A DNA stretch of 64,000 bases from Streptomyces sp. 1-11 (GTDB lineage Bacteria; Actinomycetota; Actinomycetes; Streptomycetales; Streptomycetaceae). Position 1 is the first letter of the stretch, and every line of letters starts with the position of its first letter. The notes under the pieces are model-generated. The model was not told the origin of the DNA, did no database searches, and saw only the letters and a program-made list of their open reading frames with translations. Shown piece by piece: positions 9,195 through 17,920 of the stretch. The stretch lies in assembly GCF_007176755.1 (NCBI RefSeq), contig NZ_BJTV01000009.1:248001-312000 (forward strand), read 5' to 3'. The translations under genes were made by a program, and so were the position numbers.

Positions 9195-9602
9195 ATGGCG
9201 AAGTACTTGCTGCTCAAGCACTACCGCGGCGCTCCGGCGGCGGTCAACGACGTGCCGATGGACCAGTGGACGCCGGAGGAGATCTCCGCGCACATCCGGT
9301 ACATGCAGGACTTCGCGGCCCGGCTCGAGGGGACGGGAGAGTTCGTCGACGGTCAGGCGCTCGCCCCCGAAGGGGCGTGGGTCCGCTACGACGGCGAGGG
9401 GCGCCCGCCGGTGACCGACGGCCCGTTCGCCGAGACGAAGGACCTCATCGCCGGCTGGATGGTGATCGACGTCGACAGCTACGAACGGGCCGTCGAACTG
9501 GCCGGAGAGCTGTCGGCGGCACCGGGCGCGGGCGGGAAGCCGATCCACGAGTGGCTCGAGGTGCGCCCCTTCCTGGCCGCGCCGCCCACCATCACGGAGT
9601 GA
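9195..9602 (+). CDS. DGPF-domain (YCII-related) protein
   Basis: 135-residue YCII-fold protein. The diagnostic DGPFAETKD lies around residues 74-82 and is followed by GWMVIDVDSYERAVELA. DGPF proteins are the conserved regulatory targets of ECF42 sigma factors. Their own biochemical activity is not established. The ATG follows GAGGAGT closely. The gene stops 8 bases before the sigma factor start, so the two are cotranscribed from the promoter at 9116. Confidence 0.88.
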   Translation: MAKYLLLKHYRGAPAAVNDVPMDQWTPEEISAHIRYMQDFAARLEGTGEFVDGQALAPEGAWVRYDGEGRPPVTDGPFAETKDLIAGWMVIDVDSYERAVELAGELSAAPGAGGKPIHEWLEVRPFLAAPPTITE

Positions 9603-9610
9603 CGTCACCC

Positions 9611-10756
9611 ATGGACGAGGCACTGCTCAGGAGCCTCACGCCGGGCGTCATCGCCGTCCTCGTCCGCCGCGGAGCCGACTTCGCGGCGGCCGAGGACGCC
9701 GTCCAGGACGCACTGGTCGAGGCGGTGCGGGTGTGGCCGGCCGACCCGCCGGGGGACCCGAAGGGGTGGCTGGTCACCGTGGCCTGGCGCCGGTTCCTCG
9801 ACGCGGCGCGGGCGGACACCTCGCGCCGCCGGCGTGAGGACCGGGCCGAGGAGGAGCCGCCGCCGGGTCCCGCGCCCGCCGTGGACGACACGCTCCAGCT
9901 CTACTTCCTGTGCGCCCACCCCTCGCTGACGCCGGCGTCGGCGGTCGCGCTCACGCTGCGCGCCGTCGGCGGTCTGACCACCCGGCAGATCGCGGCGGCC
10001 TACCTGGTGCCCGAGGCGACCATGGCGCAGCGCATCAGCCGGGCCAAGCGCACCGTGCGGGGGGTGCGGTTCGACCGGCCCGGCGATGTCGCCACGGTGC
10101 TGCGCGTGCTCTACCTGGTGTTCAACGAGGGCTACTCGGGCGACGTCGACCTCGCCGCCGAGGCCATCCGCCTCACCAGGCAGCTCGCGGCCCGGATCGA
10201 CCACCCGGAGGTGGCGGGCCTGCTCGCGCTCATGCTGCTGCACCACGCCCGGCGGGCCGCCCGGACGGCGCCCGACGGCGCTCTGGTGCCGCTCGCCGAG
10301 CAGGACCGCGCCCGCTGGGACACCGCCTCGATCGCCGAGGGGGTCGGGGTGCTGCAGGCGGCTCTCGCCCGGGACCGGCTGGGCGAGTTCCAGGCCCAGG
10401 CCGCGATCGCGGCGCTGCACGCCGACGCGCCCACCGCCGGGGAGACCGACTGGGTGCAGATCGTCGAGTGGTACGACGAGCTCGCACGCCTGACCGACAG
10501 CCCCGTCGTCCGGCTCAACCGTGCCGTCGCCGTCGGCGAGGCGGACGGGCCGCGCGCCGGGCTGGCTGCGCTCGCCACGCTGGACGACTCGCTGCCCCGG
10601 TACACGGCGGTGGCGGCCTACCTGCACGAGCGCGACGGCGACCTGGCGACGGCGGCACGGCTGTACGCCGAGGCGGGCCGCAAGGCGTCCAACCTGGCCG
10701 AACGCGACCACCTCGTCCGCCGGGCCGCCCGGCTCAACGCCCGCCGGGCCCGTTGA
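9611..10756 (+). CDS. ECF42-group RNA polymerase sigma factor
   Basis: 381-residue ECF sigma factor with a long C-terminal extension. Region 2 is at residues ~10-60 (FAAAEDAVQDALVEA, then PKGWLVTVAWRRFLD) and region 4 at ~110-155 (LTTRQIAAAYLVPEATMAQRI). The C-terminal half is helical and TPR-like (YDELARLTDSPVVRLNRAVA, then YLHERDGDLATAARLY). ECF42 factors have no anti-sigma partner and use this extension for activity. Their neighbouring DGPF genes are direct targets. Translation starts at the ATG at 9611, directly behind the DGPF stop. Confidence 0.9.
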   Translation: MDEALLRSLTPGVIAVLVRRGADFAAAEDAVQDALVEAVRVWPADPPGDPKGWLVTVAWRRFLDAARADTSRRRREDRAEEEPPPGPAPAVDDTLQLYFLCAHPSLTPASAVALTLRAVGGLTTRQIAAAYLVPEATMAQRISRAKRTVRGVRFDRPGDVATVLRVLYLVFNEGYSGDVDLAAEAIRLTRQLAARIDHPEVAGLLALMLLHHARRAARTAPDGALVPLAEQDRARWDTASIAEGVGVLQAALARDRLGEFQAQAAIAALHADAPTAGETDWVQIVEWYDELARLTDSPVVRLNRAVAVGEADGPRAGLAALATLDDSLPRYTAVAAYLHERDGDLATAARLYAEAGRKASNLAERDHLVRRAARLNARRAR

Positions 10757-10833
10757 CCGGGCGTCATCCGGACGTACCGGCACGCGGCTCGGCGGGGCGC
10801 CGGCCGTGATGTCCGGTGAACCGGAGGGGGATG

Positions 10834-11220
10834 TCAGACCAGGGTCGTGATGCAGAACGGGTGACCGGCGGGGTCCAGCAGCACCCGCCAGCGTTCGGGC
10901 TGCGGCTGGAACCCGGGCTTGGTGGCGCCCAGGCCCAGCAGGTGCTTCTCTGCGACGTCCAGGTCGTCCACGCCCACTTCGATGTGGGCCTGCTTCTCCT
11001 GGGCCGGGTCCGGCCAGGTGGGCGGGCGGTAGCCGGCCAGGCGGTTGAAGGCGAGGCCGGTCGCGCCCTCCTTGCCCAGCAGGATGAAGTCGTCGCTGGT
11101 GAAGTGCGCCGACATGCCGAGCAACCCGCCGTAGAACCGGGCCAGTTCGGCAGGGTCGGCGCAGTCGAAGGTGACGGCGACGTAGCGGAAAGCGGGTGCG
11201 GAAGTGGTGTCCGTGCTCAT
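10834..11220 (-). CDS. VOC family protein, divergent from a WYL regulator
   Basis: 128-residue single glyoxalase-fold module: FRYVAVTFDCADPAELARFYGG at the N-terminus, IEVGVDDLDVAEKHLLGLG in the middle and LLDPAGHPFCITT at the end. Enzymatic or ligand-binding function is not predictable. It is transcribed away from a WYL-domain regulator with a 70-base shared intergenic region, an arrangement that usually means the regulator controls it. Confidence 0.83.
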   Translation of the reverse strand: MSTDTTSAPAFRYVAVTFDCADPAELARFYGGLLGMSAHFTSDDFILLGKEGATGLAFNRLAGYRPPTWPDPAQEKQAHIEVGVDDLDVAEKHLLGLGATKPGFQPQPERWRVLLDPAGHPFCITTLV

Positions 11221-11290
11221 GGGGGAACGCTATGCGCCGACCCGGACAGTTCCGGTCCTGGTCGTGGTGCGGTGTGGGAAACTTCCCCGG

Positions 11291-12241
11291 GTGATCGGCT
11301 CATCCGCCCGCCTGCTGCGGCTGCTGTCCCTGCTGTCCTCCCGGCCGTCGTGGACCTGTGCCGAACTGGCCGCGCGGATGGGGGTCACGGACCGCACGGT
11401 GCGCCGGGACGTCGCCCGGCTCCGCGAGCTGGGCTACACCGTCGACTCCGAGGCGGGCCCCTGGGGCGGCTACCGCCTCCGCGCGGGCTCGCGGGTGCCG
11501 CCGCTGGTCCTCGACGACGAGGAGGCGCTGGCCGTGGCGGCCGGACTGCGGGAGGCGGCGCAGGGCACCGCCTCGGGCGGTGACCAGGCCGCGCTCTCCG
11601 CGCTGCTGAAGCTGCGCCAGGTGCTGCCCCCGCGGATCGCCCGGCGGCTCGGCGACCTGGACGACGCGTTCGTCAGCCTGCCCACGGCCGACGGGCCGCG
11701 CGTCGCGACGGGCATGCTGCTGGAGCTGGCGGCCGCCTGCCGGCGCGGTGAACGGGCCCGGCTGTCCTACGTCGACGCGGAGGGGCGCACGACGCTCCGG
11801 GAGGTGGACCCGTACCGGCTTGTGTGCACCGGACGCCGCTGGTACTTCGTGGCCCGGGACGTGGCGCGCGGCGAGTGGCGGACGTTCCGGGCCGACCGGG
11901 TCGGCCGGCTGCAGCCCACCGGCCGGCCGGCGGACCTGGGCGATCCGCCCGACCCGGCGCGGCTGGTCTCCCGCAACATCGCGAACGGCCCCTACCCGGT
12001 CTCGGCGACCGTCCGTATCCCGCTCCCCATGGACGCGGCGCTACGGCTCGTCCCCGCGACGGTCGGCACCCATCGCGCCGACGGTCCCGACGCGACCGTG
12101 GTCGACATAGGCGGCCCCGACCCGGACGGCCTCGCGCGCTACCTCCTCGGCCTCGGCACACCGCTGCGGGTCCTCGCACCCGACTCGGTACGGCAGGCCC
12201 TGGTGGAGCGCGCCCGTCGGCTCCTGGAGGCCCAGGGGTGA
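11291..12241 (+). CDS. WYL-domain HTH transcriptional regulator (YafY type)
   Basis: 316-residue regulator. An HTH_11 winged helix fills residues 1-60 (WTCAELAARMGVTDRTVRRDVARL, then the wing GPWGGYRL). A WYL domain follows at about 145-225 (VDPYRLVCTGRRWYFVARD, with RTFRADRV), and a WCX-like C-terminal domain completes it. WYL domains bind small ligands or nucleic acids and tune DNA binding. The start GTG at 11291 is chosen because longer frames overlap the divergent VOC gene start. Its probable target is that VOC gene. Confidence 0.88.
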   Translation: MIGSSARLLRLLSLLSSRPSWTCAELAARMGVTDRTVRRDVARLRELGYTVDSEAGPWGGYRLRAGSRVPPLVLDDEEALAVAAGLREAAQGTASGGDQAALSALLKLRQVLPPRIARRLGDLDDAFVSLPTADGPRVATGMLLELAAACRRGERARLSYVDAEGRTTLREVDPYRLVCTGRRWYFVARDVARGEWRTFRADRVGRLQPTGRPADLGDPPDPARLVSRNIANGPYPVSATVRIPLPMDAALRLVPATVGTHRADGPDATVVDIGGPDPDGLARYLLGLGTPLRVLAPDSVRQALVERARRLLEAQG

Positions 12242-12296
12242 CCGCGCCCTCGCCGGAGCGGGGCGCCGTGCGGGGCGCGGCGGACGCGGGCGGGTC

Positions 12297-13004
12297 TCAG
12301 ACCTCGACGCGGGGCCGGGCGGGGCTGAGGTAGTGCACCGCGGTGCGGTCGGCCCGCGGGACGAGCAGGCCCTGCAGCTCGTCCGCGGCGAGCTTGAGGA
12401 GGTGGCCGTCGCGGGTGGCGTGGAGGGTCTCCAGGAGGAAGGCGACCGTGGTTGAGTCCTCGGTGACCCGGGTGCGATGGGCGTCGCGGTGGTTCCAGTG
12501 CCGGGTGAGGACGTCCGTGCCGTCGAGGTAGACGATCTCGCCGGGCTTGGGGTGTTCGACGGTGCCGGCCTCGCCGAGGGGGGTGAACGTCTCGCTGCCT
12601 TCGGCGTGACGGATCTCGACCTCGCCGGTGACGTGGTCGAGGTCGAAGGCGCCGGCGGGCAGGCCGTGGCGGACGGAGACGGCGTTGTAGGAGTCGACGG
12701 CCCGGTTGATGCGCGGCAGGGTGCCCTTCTTGGTGAGACGGCGGCCGAGGGCGTCGACGCTGGGGCGGATGCGGCGGGGGTTGGTGCCGAAGGAGCGGTA
12801 GGCGGTGTGCCACGCGTCGATCCGGGGGTCCTGCTCGTCGGCGGGCTGCCAGGTGCCGTCGGCGAGTTGCTGCTCCAGGGCCTCCAGCGCGGCGGTGGTG
12901 TCGGGCCAGGGCTCCCGGCCGCGCAGACCGGCGGCGGTGACCACGGCGATGAGGGTGTCGGGGAAGGCGTCGGCGACGGCGGGGCTGATGCGGAAGACGG
13001 TCAT
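12297..13004 (-). CDS. B3/B4 tRNA-binding-domain protein
   Basis: 235-residue stand-alone B3/B4 domain, the fold of the editing module of the phenylalanyl-tRNA synthetase beta chain. Characteristic stretches are WHTAYRSFGTNPRRIRPSVDAL and INRAVDSYNAVSVRHGLPAGAFD. Free-standing versions may act in trans on mischarged tRNA or bind amino-acid-like ligands, but this is unproven. The start is the ATG at 13004. It is followed in operon order by nothing clear. The PaiB-like gene lies 38 bases upstream on the same strand, so both are probably one transcript with the EamA transporter. Confidence 0.82.
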   Translation of the reverse strand: MTVFRISPAVADAFPDTLIAVVTAAGLRGREPWPDTTAALEALEQQLADGTWQPADEQDPRIDAWHTAYRSFGTNPRRIRPSVDALGRRLTKKGTLPRINRAVDSYNAVSVRHGLPAGAFDLDHVTGEVEIRHAEGSETFTPLGEAGTVEHPKPGEIVYLDGTDVLTRHWNHRDAHRTRVTEDSTTVAFLLETLHATRDGHLLKLAADELQGLLVPRADRTAVHYLSPARPRVEV

Positions 13005-13042
13005 GAGCGGATTCCTGTTTCGTGCGCGTGTGCGGGGCGGGG

Positions 13043-13690
13043 TCAGGGCTTCCAGGGGCCGATGCGGTCCAGGCGGCGAAGCTGCTGCTGTGCGGCGGGC
13101 ACGTCGAGGCCCTGCCCGCGCCCGGTGAGGTGGCCGGCCACGGCCGTGCGGTGCTCGACCGGTTTGTGGTCGTCGTACTTGAACTTGGCCCGCACCTCGA
13201 CGACTTCCAGCTCCAGGCCGCGGATGCCGGGCAGCATGCGCCCGTAGGGCGGCCGGCCGGGGTTGATCGGGGCGTGGTCGCCGTCGGGCTGGAAGTGCGC
13301 CATCTGCCGGCGCAGCAGCTCGGCCTTGGCCTCGGGGTCGTCGACGACGCGGGCCCGGCAGGAGAACTGCACGGCCGCGTAGTAGCTGGTGGGCACGCCG
13401 TCGGTGGGCGGGGTGCCGGGCTCGGCGCGCCAGGGTCCGGGGACGAACGCGTAGTCGCCGAAGACGGTGAAGGTGACGTTGGGGTCGTGCTCGATCGCCG
13501 CCCAGACCGGGTTGGGCCGGGCGAGGTGTATCAGCAGCCGGCCGGCGTCGGTGGTGAAGTGGGTGGGGACGACGGCGGGCGGGTGGCCGGGCAGCCCGTT
13601 GACGCTGAGCTGGCCGAAATCGTGCCCGTCGGCGATCCAGGCCCGCCATTCGGCGTCGTCCAGGCAGGCGTCCCAGGGCTGGATGAACAT
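13043..13690 (-). CDS. PaiB-type FMN-binding negative transcriptional regulator
   Basis: 215-residue protein of the PaiB family (split-barrel flavin fold): MFIQPWDACLDDAEWRAWI at the N-terminus, PTHFTTDAGRLLIHLARPNPVW around residue 45, SYYAAVQFSCRARVV around 100, and the family-typical ELEVVEVRAKFKYDDHKP near the C-terminus. Bacillus PaiB is linked to repression of sporulation and protease genes. The target here is unknown. It sits between the EamA transporter and B3/B4 genes on the same strand with spacings under 40 bases. Confidence 0.85.
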   Translation of the reverse strand: MFIQPWDACLDDAEWRAWIADGHDFGQLSVNGLPGHPPAVVPTHFTTDAGRLLIHLARPNPVWAAIEHDPNVTFTVFGDYAFVPGPWRAEPGTPPTDGVPTSYYAAVQFSCRARVVDDPEAKAELLRRQMAHFQPDGDHAPINPGRPPYGRMLPGIRGLELEVVEVRAKFKYDDHKPVEHRTAVAGHLTGRGQGLDVPAAQQQLRRLDRIGPWKP

Positions 13691-13726
13691 GCGGTTCTCC
13701 TTGCGGCGAGGGGGAGGGGTGGCGGC

Positions 13727-14563
13727 TCAGGCGAGGGCGAGGAGGCCGACGGCGACGGCGGCGGTGCCCAGGCCGACGAGCTGGCCGCGGTGGATGCGTT
13801 CGGCGAGCACGCCGCGGGCGAGCAGGACCGTGCCGGCCGGGTACAGCGCGGTCGTCACGGCCACCACCGTGAGGTCCCCGCTGCGGGCGGCGAGCAGGAA
13901 CAGCAGGTTCGCCACCGAGTCGAGGGCGCCGGCGGCCGCGGAGATCGCGTACGCGGGCCGCTCCGCCCCGAGCCCGCGGCGCAGCATCCCGGCCGCGGCC
14001 AGCGTGACCGCCGAGGACACGGCCCGGCCCATGATCAGCGGAGCCACGCCGCTGTCCGCGGGAGCCTGGTGCAGGCAGACCAGCTGGAGCGCGATGGCGG
14101 CGCCCGCCCCGAGGGCCAGCACCAGCGCCGTCCGGGAGACCCGCGCCGAGCGGGCACCGTGCCCCGCGCTGACCAGCACGACCGCGACGAGCGCGAGCGG
14201 CAGGCCGATCAGCCCGGCGGGCGTCAGGCGTTCGCCCTGGCACAGGCCCACGCCGACCGGCAGCGCGGCGGACACCAGCGCGGTCACCGGTGACAGCACA
14301 TTCATCGGCCCGATCGCCAGCGTCCGGTACAGCAGCGCGAACGCGGCGGCCGAGGCGACCCCGGACGCGGCGCCCCAGAGGAGGGCGCCGGTGGTGAACG
14401 AGGCGCCGAGGACCGGCCACAGCAGCAGCTCCACCGCGAGGGAGGCCGGAGCGGCGACCATCACGGTGCGCAGGACGTGGGCCCTGCGGGCGCCGAGACC
14501 GCCGAGGAAGTCGGCGCACCCGTAGGCGAGGGAGCTGCCCAGGGCAAGCAGCAGAGCGATCAC
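13727..14563 (-). CDS. EamA/DMT-family membrane transporter
   Basis: 278-residue protein with about ten hydrophobic helices in two EamA repeats (IALLLALGSSLAYGCADFLGG at the start, TVVAVTTALYPAGTVLLARGV near the end). DMT proteins export metabolites or amino acids. The start is the GTG at 14563; an ATG 7 bases upstream is in another frame. It is first in a probable operon with the PaiB-like and B3/B4 genes, and diverges from the XRE-cupin regulator across a 110-base promoter region. Confidence 0.88.
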   Translation of the reverse strand: MIALLLALGSSLAYGCADFLGGLGARRAHVLRTVMVAAPASLAVELLLWPVLGASFTTGALLWGAASGVASAAAFALLYRTLAIGPMNVLSPVTALVSAALPVGVGLCQGERLTPAGLIGLPLALVAVVLVSAGHGARSARVSRTALVLALGAGAAIALQLVCLHQAPADSGVAPLIMGRAVSSAVTLAAAGMLRRGLGAERPAYAISAAAGALDSVANLLFLLAARSGDLTVVAVTTALYPAGTVLLARGVLAERIHRGQLVGLGTAAVAVGLLALA

Positions 14564-14597
14564 GGTGCATCCCTTACTATCAGTGGAACGACTGAAC

Positions 14598-14648
14598 CGT
14601 ACAACGAACCGACCGGGTTGTGTCAATCAAACGACCGGACGGTACATT
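14598..14648. promoter_or_regulatory. Overlapping divergent promoters of the transporter and XRE-cupin genes
   Basis: Minus strand: TTGACA (14621-14626) and TGTACG (14598-14603), 17 bases apart, reading toward the EamA gene. Plus strand: TTGTGT (14618-14623) and GTACAT/TACATT (14642-14648), 18-19 bases apart, reading toward the regulator. The -35 boxes overlap, so one bound regulator could control both genes. The related motifs CCGTAC and CGGTAC around both -10 boxes are candidate operator halves. Confidence 0.55.
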
Positions 14649-14673
14649 GCAGTGGTCCAAGGATGGTGATCGG

Positions 14674-15258
14674 ATGGCAGAGACCGAGGCGGCCCTGCGT
14701 GCGCTGGCGCACAACGTCCGCGCGGCCCGCACCCGCGCGGGTCTGTCGCTGGACGAGCTGAGCAGGCGCGCCCAGGTGAGCAAGGGCGCCCTGGTCGCGC
14801 TGGAGAAGGCCCAGGGCAACCCGAACTTCGCCACCCTGGTGCGGCTGGCCGACACCCTCGGCGTCTCCGTCTCCGCGCTGCTGGAGGGCCGGGCGGAGGG
14901 CCGCGTGCGCGTCGTGTCCGAGGACGCCCTCGCCCCGTTGTGGAACGGACCGCGGGGCAGCGAGGCCCGGCTCATGCTGACCACCTCGGGCCCCGCCCCG
15001 GTCGAGGTCTGGCGCTGGAGCCTGGAGCCCGGCGAGGAGTACCCCAGCCACCCGCACCAGGCCGGCGTCGTGGAGACCGTCAGCGTCACCTCGGGGCGGA
15101 TGACCCTGATCGTCGACGGCACCGAACACCCCGTGGAAGCCGGTGAGACCGCCACCTTCGACGGGGACACCGCCCACACCTACCGCGGCTCGGGAACCGG
15201 GACCTGCCGTCTGATCATGACCGTCCACCTTCCGCCCGGCCCGGGCCCGGCGGCCTGA
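14674..15258 (+). CDS. XRE-family regulator with C-terminal cupin domain
   Basis: 194-residue regulator. The HTH_3 domain is at residues 10-65 (RAGLSLDELSRRAQVSKGAL) and a small cupin barrel at about 115-180 (HPHQAGVVETVSVTSGRM, then AGETATFDGDTAHTYR). Such proteins sense small molecules through the cupin and usually regulate a neighbouring exporter or catabolic gene. The natural target is the divergent EamA transporter operon. The ATG at 14674 lies about 20-25 bases from the predicted promoter; an upstream GTG at 14653 would leave almost no leader. Confidence 0.88.
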   Translation: MAETEAALRALAHNVRAARTRAGLSLDELSRRAQVSKGALVALEKAQGNPNFATLVRLADTLGVSVSALLEGRAEGRVRVVSEDALAPLWNGPRGSEARLMLTTSGPAPVEVWRWSLEPGEEYPSHPHQAGVVETVSVTSGRMTLIVDGTEHPVEAGETATFDGDTAHTYRGSGTGTCRLIMTVHLPPGPGPAA

Positions 15259-15289
15259 CCCGCGCGGCCGTGCGCTCCGGGCGCGGCGC

Positions 15290-16501
15290 TCACCGGTCGT
15301 GCGAGTTCGAGCCCCCGCTGGTGGTCCGCATGCCGGAGCGGCTGCCGTGCCAGTCCAGCACCAGGGCGGTGGCGTCGTCCGCCAGCGTCCCCCCGCTCGC
15401 GTCGAGGGCGGCCGTGGTCAGGGCCCGCACCACCTCGCGGGGGTGCTCGCCGCTGGTGTCCCGGATAAGGGCGGGCAGGTCGACCGCGGCCGCCTGGCGC
15501 TCCTGCATGCCGTCGGTGACCAGCACCAGGCGATCGCCCGGCTCGAGGCGGAACCGCTGCACCTCGTATCCGGCCGGCGAGGGCACCCCGAACGGCAGGT
15601 TGATCCGCACGGTCAGTTCCTCGACCCGTCCGTCGCGCAGCCGCAGCGGCCAGGGGTGGCCCGCGTTGACCAGCTCGCAGCACCCGGATTCCAGCTCGAC
15701 GCGGATCAGCTGGCCGGTGGTCATGCCGCGCGCGTGTGCGACCAGGGCACGGTCCGCGGCGCGCGCCTGGTCGAGCAGGCCGAGGCCTGCGCGGCGGGCC
15801 CCGCGCAGGGCGTTCACGGTCAGCGTGGCCAGCAGCGCCGAGTCGGTGTCGTGCCCCATCGCGTCCGTGATCGACAGATGCAGTACGTCCTGGTCGAGGG
15901 CGTAGTCGTAGGTGTCGCCGCCTATGTCGTCCGCCGGGGCCAGACCGCCCGCGAGGGTGAACTGGGCCGCCTCGCAGCAGGCCGCCGACGGCAGGAGCTG
16001 GTGCTGGATCTCCGCTGCCAGGCTCACCGCGGTCGTGCGCCGCCCCGCGTGGTAGAGGTCGGTGAAGCGACGGTCGGTCACCACTATGTACGCGAGCGCG
16101 TGCGCGGCCCTTGCCACCGAGTCCCGGACCGAGTCGTCGATGCACGGGACCACCATCTCCAGCACGCCGATGCAGTCACCGCGGTTCGTCACCGGCGCCA
16201 CCAGCCGGTAGCCGGCCCCCCCGTCTTCCTCCTCGTGCATCCGCTGGGAGCGCAGCACCCGGTCGTAGACGCTGCCCGCGAGCTGAACCCGCTCCGGCTT
16301 GCCGGGGGCCTCGTCGGCCGTACCGGCCCGAGGCAGCCGGACGGCCTCCTGGCCGAGCACGTCGACGAGGAGGAAGGACACCTCCGCCGCCGAGAAGCGC
16401 TTCTGCAGGTTCCGCGCCACCACGTCCACCGACTCGACCGGCGCGGCGTCCTCCGCCGCCCCGAGCACCTCGTCGAGGCCCAACCCGTCATCGCCGGCCA
16501 C
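15290..16501 (-). CDS. GAF-SpoIIE (PP2C-type) protein phosphatase
   Basis: 403-residue signalling phosphatase. A GAF-like sensor covers about residues 15-165 ([16 protein letters not shown], then [19 protein letters not shown]). The SpoIIE domain covers ~185-390, with metal-binding [11 protein letters not shown] and [15 protein letters not shown], then [12 protein letters not shown] and LVTDGM. SpoIIE phosphatases dephosphorylate STAS anti-sigma antagonists and so release SigB/SigF-type sigma factors. The start is the GTG at 16501 behind GGGAGG. The next gene downstream is convergent, 31 bases away. The partner STAS protein is not local. Confidence 0.88.
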   Translation of the reverse strand: MAGDDGLGLDEVLGAAEDAAPVESVDVVARNLQKRFSAAEVSFLLVDVLGQEAVRLPRAGTADEAPGKPERVQLAGSVYDRVLRSQRMHEEEDGGAGYRLVAPVTNRGDCIGVLEMVVPCIDDSVRDSVARAAHALAYIVVTDRRFTDLYHAGRRTTAVSLAAEIQHQLLPSAACCEAAQFTLAGGLAPADDIGGDTYDYALDQDVLHLSITDAMGHDTDSALLATLTVNALRGARRAGLGLLDQARAADRALVAHARGMTTGQLIRVELESGCCELVNAGHPWPLRLRDGRVEELTVRINLPFGVPSPAGYEVQRFRLEPGDRLVLVTDGMQERQAAAVDLPALIRDTSGEHPREVVRALTTAALDASGGTLADDATALVLDWHGSRSGMRTTSGGSNSHDR

Positions 16502-16613
16502 ACGTACCTCCCTGGTCCTGCCCTTCCGCGTGCCCCGAAAGCACGGCCCGGATGCGCGGCCCCGCGCGAGCGGCACCGGCCCGCGCCCGGCACCCGGACC
16601 CGGGCCGGCCGGG

Positions 16614-17726
16614 TCAGGCCCGCAGCGCGGCGAGCGCGGCGGCGAGCCGCTCGGACACCTCGGGCGGGGTGGAGGCGTGCGGGGACAGCCGGAGCGAGTC
16701 CTCGCGCACCGTCAGCGCGATGCCCTCGGCGTGCAGCAGTTTCGCGACGTGGGACGGATCGTGGCCCGGCACGGCGAAGGAGAGGATGCCCGCGCGGCGG
16801 GCCGGGTCGGCGGGGGACAGCACCCGGCCCCGGTGCCGGTGGACCACCTCGGTGAGTTCGGCGATCCGCGCGGCGACGGCCGCCTCGACGGCCGCGACGG
16901 TGTGCCGCTCCACGAGGTCCAGCGCGGCGGCGAACGAGGCGGCCGCCACCGGACTGAGATTGGTGATGGACCACCGCCGCGCACCGGCGGCGGGCGGGTG
17001 CTCCGCGCCGTCGAACACTCCGGCGTCCCGCACCCCCGTCCAGCCGGTCAGCACCGGCTCCAGCGTCTCCAGAGCCCGGTCCGACAGGGTCGCGAAGCCC
17101 GTGGCCCAGCCGGCGCGCAGCCACTTCTGGCCGCCCGCGACCACCACGTCCGCCGCCTCCCACGGCATCTCGGCCACGCCGAACGCCTGGATGGCGTCCA
17201 CGACGAGCAGCCGGCCGGGCCCGATCGCCTCGCGCAGCGCCGCCAGATCGGTGCGGAAGCCGGTGCGGAAGTCGACGGCGCTGACGGACACCGCCACCAC
17301 GTCGTCGGTGAGGGCGGCGCGGACCAGGTCCGCGGTGACCCCTTCGCCGGGCCCCGGGTCCAGCCAGCGAGGCGTGGCCCGGCCCAGTTCCCCGGCGCGC
17401 CGCCACGGATAGTGGTTCGCGGGGAAGTCGCTGCGCGGCGCGAGGACCACGCCCTCCCGCACGCCCAGCGCGGCGTGGAACAGACCGGTCGAGGCGTTGG
17501 GCAGCAGCACGGTGTGCTCGGCGTCGCTGCCCGCCAGCCGGGCGGCGGCCTCGCGTGCCGTCACCTCCGCGCGCATCAGGTCGTCCACGGTGGTGTGGTC
17601 CGCGTGCGCGGCTGCTTCCATCGCGCGGGTGGTGGCGGCCACGGCGTCGCGTGAGGGCGGGCCGAACCGGGCGAAGTCCAGGTACCCGGCAGGGGTGTCG
17701 AAACGGTCGGCGTAGGAGGTGAGCAC
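16614..17726 (-). CDS. Class V aminotransferase-fold PLP enzyme
   Basis: 370-residue PLP enzyme of the aminotransferase class V / cysteine desulfurase superfamily. The cofactor Lys lies in [18 protein letters not shown] around residue 200. The upstream Asp that pairs with the pyridine nitrogen is in [12 protein letters not shown], and the N-terminal substrate region includes [14 protein letters not shown]. There is no conserved cysteine loop typical of IscS/SufS, so desulfurase activity is unlikely. An aminotransferase or lyase on a small amine or amino acid is more probable. Confidence 0.82.
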   Translation of the reverse strand: MLTSYADRFDTPAGYLDFARFGPPSRDAVAATTRAMEAAAHADHTTVDDLMRAEVTAREAAARLAGSDAEHTVLLPNASTGLFHAALGVREGVVLAPRSDFPANHYPWRRAGELGRATPRWLDPGPGEGVTADLVRAALTDDVVAVSVSAVDFRTGFRTDLAALREAIGPGRLLVVDAIQAFGVAEMPWEAADVVVAGGQKWLRAGWATGFATLSDRALETLEPVLTGWTGVRDAGVFDGAEHPPAAGARRWSITNLSPVAAASFAAALDLVERHTVAAVEAAVAARIAELTEVVHRHRGRVLSPADPARRAGILSFAVPGHDPSHVAKLLHAEGIALTVREDSLRLSPHASTPPEVSERLAAALAALRA

Positions 17727-17920
17727 GCGGCTCGTCCTTTCACGGCGGGACGGACGGGGCGGGGCGGCGGGCGCCCCGGGCGGGCAGCGCCGCCGGCCGG
17801 CCGGTGACCCGGTGTTCCTCGCCGTTGCGTGTGCGCGTCCCGCTCGTCCGCACGCTACGCGTCACGTGCCGCGCGAGCGGCCCCGGGGTGCGCGTGCCCG
17901 GCGCCGCCGCGCCGGACCCG

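Noticed and set aside
12297-14570. 757-codon minus-strand frame starting at an ATG near 14570
   Set aside because: It runs through the transporter and PaiB-like genes in a non-coding frame. Only its last 235 codons, the B3/B4 protein from 13004, are real.
15299-16855. 518-codon open frame on the plus strand over the GAF-SpoIIE gene
   Set aside because: Antisense frame created by GC-rich third positions. No domain features, and it overlaps two clear minus-strand genes.
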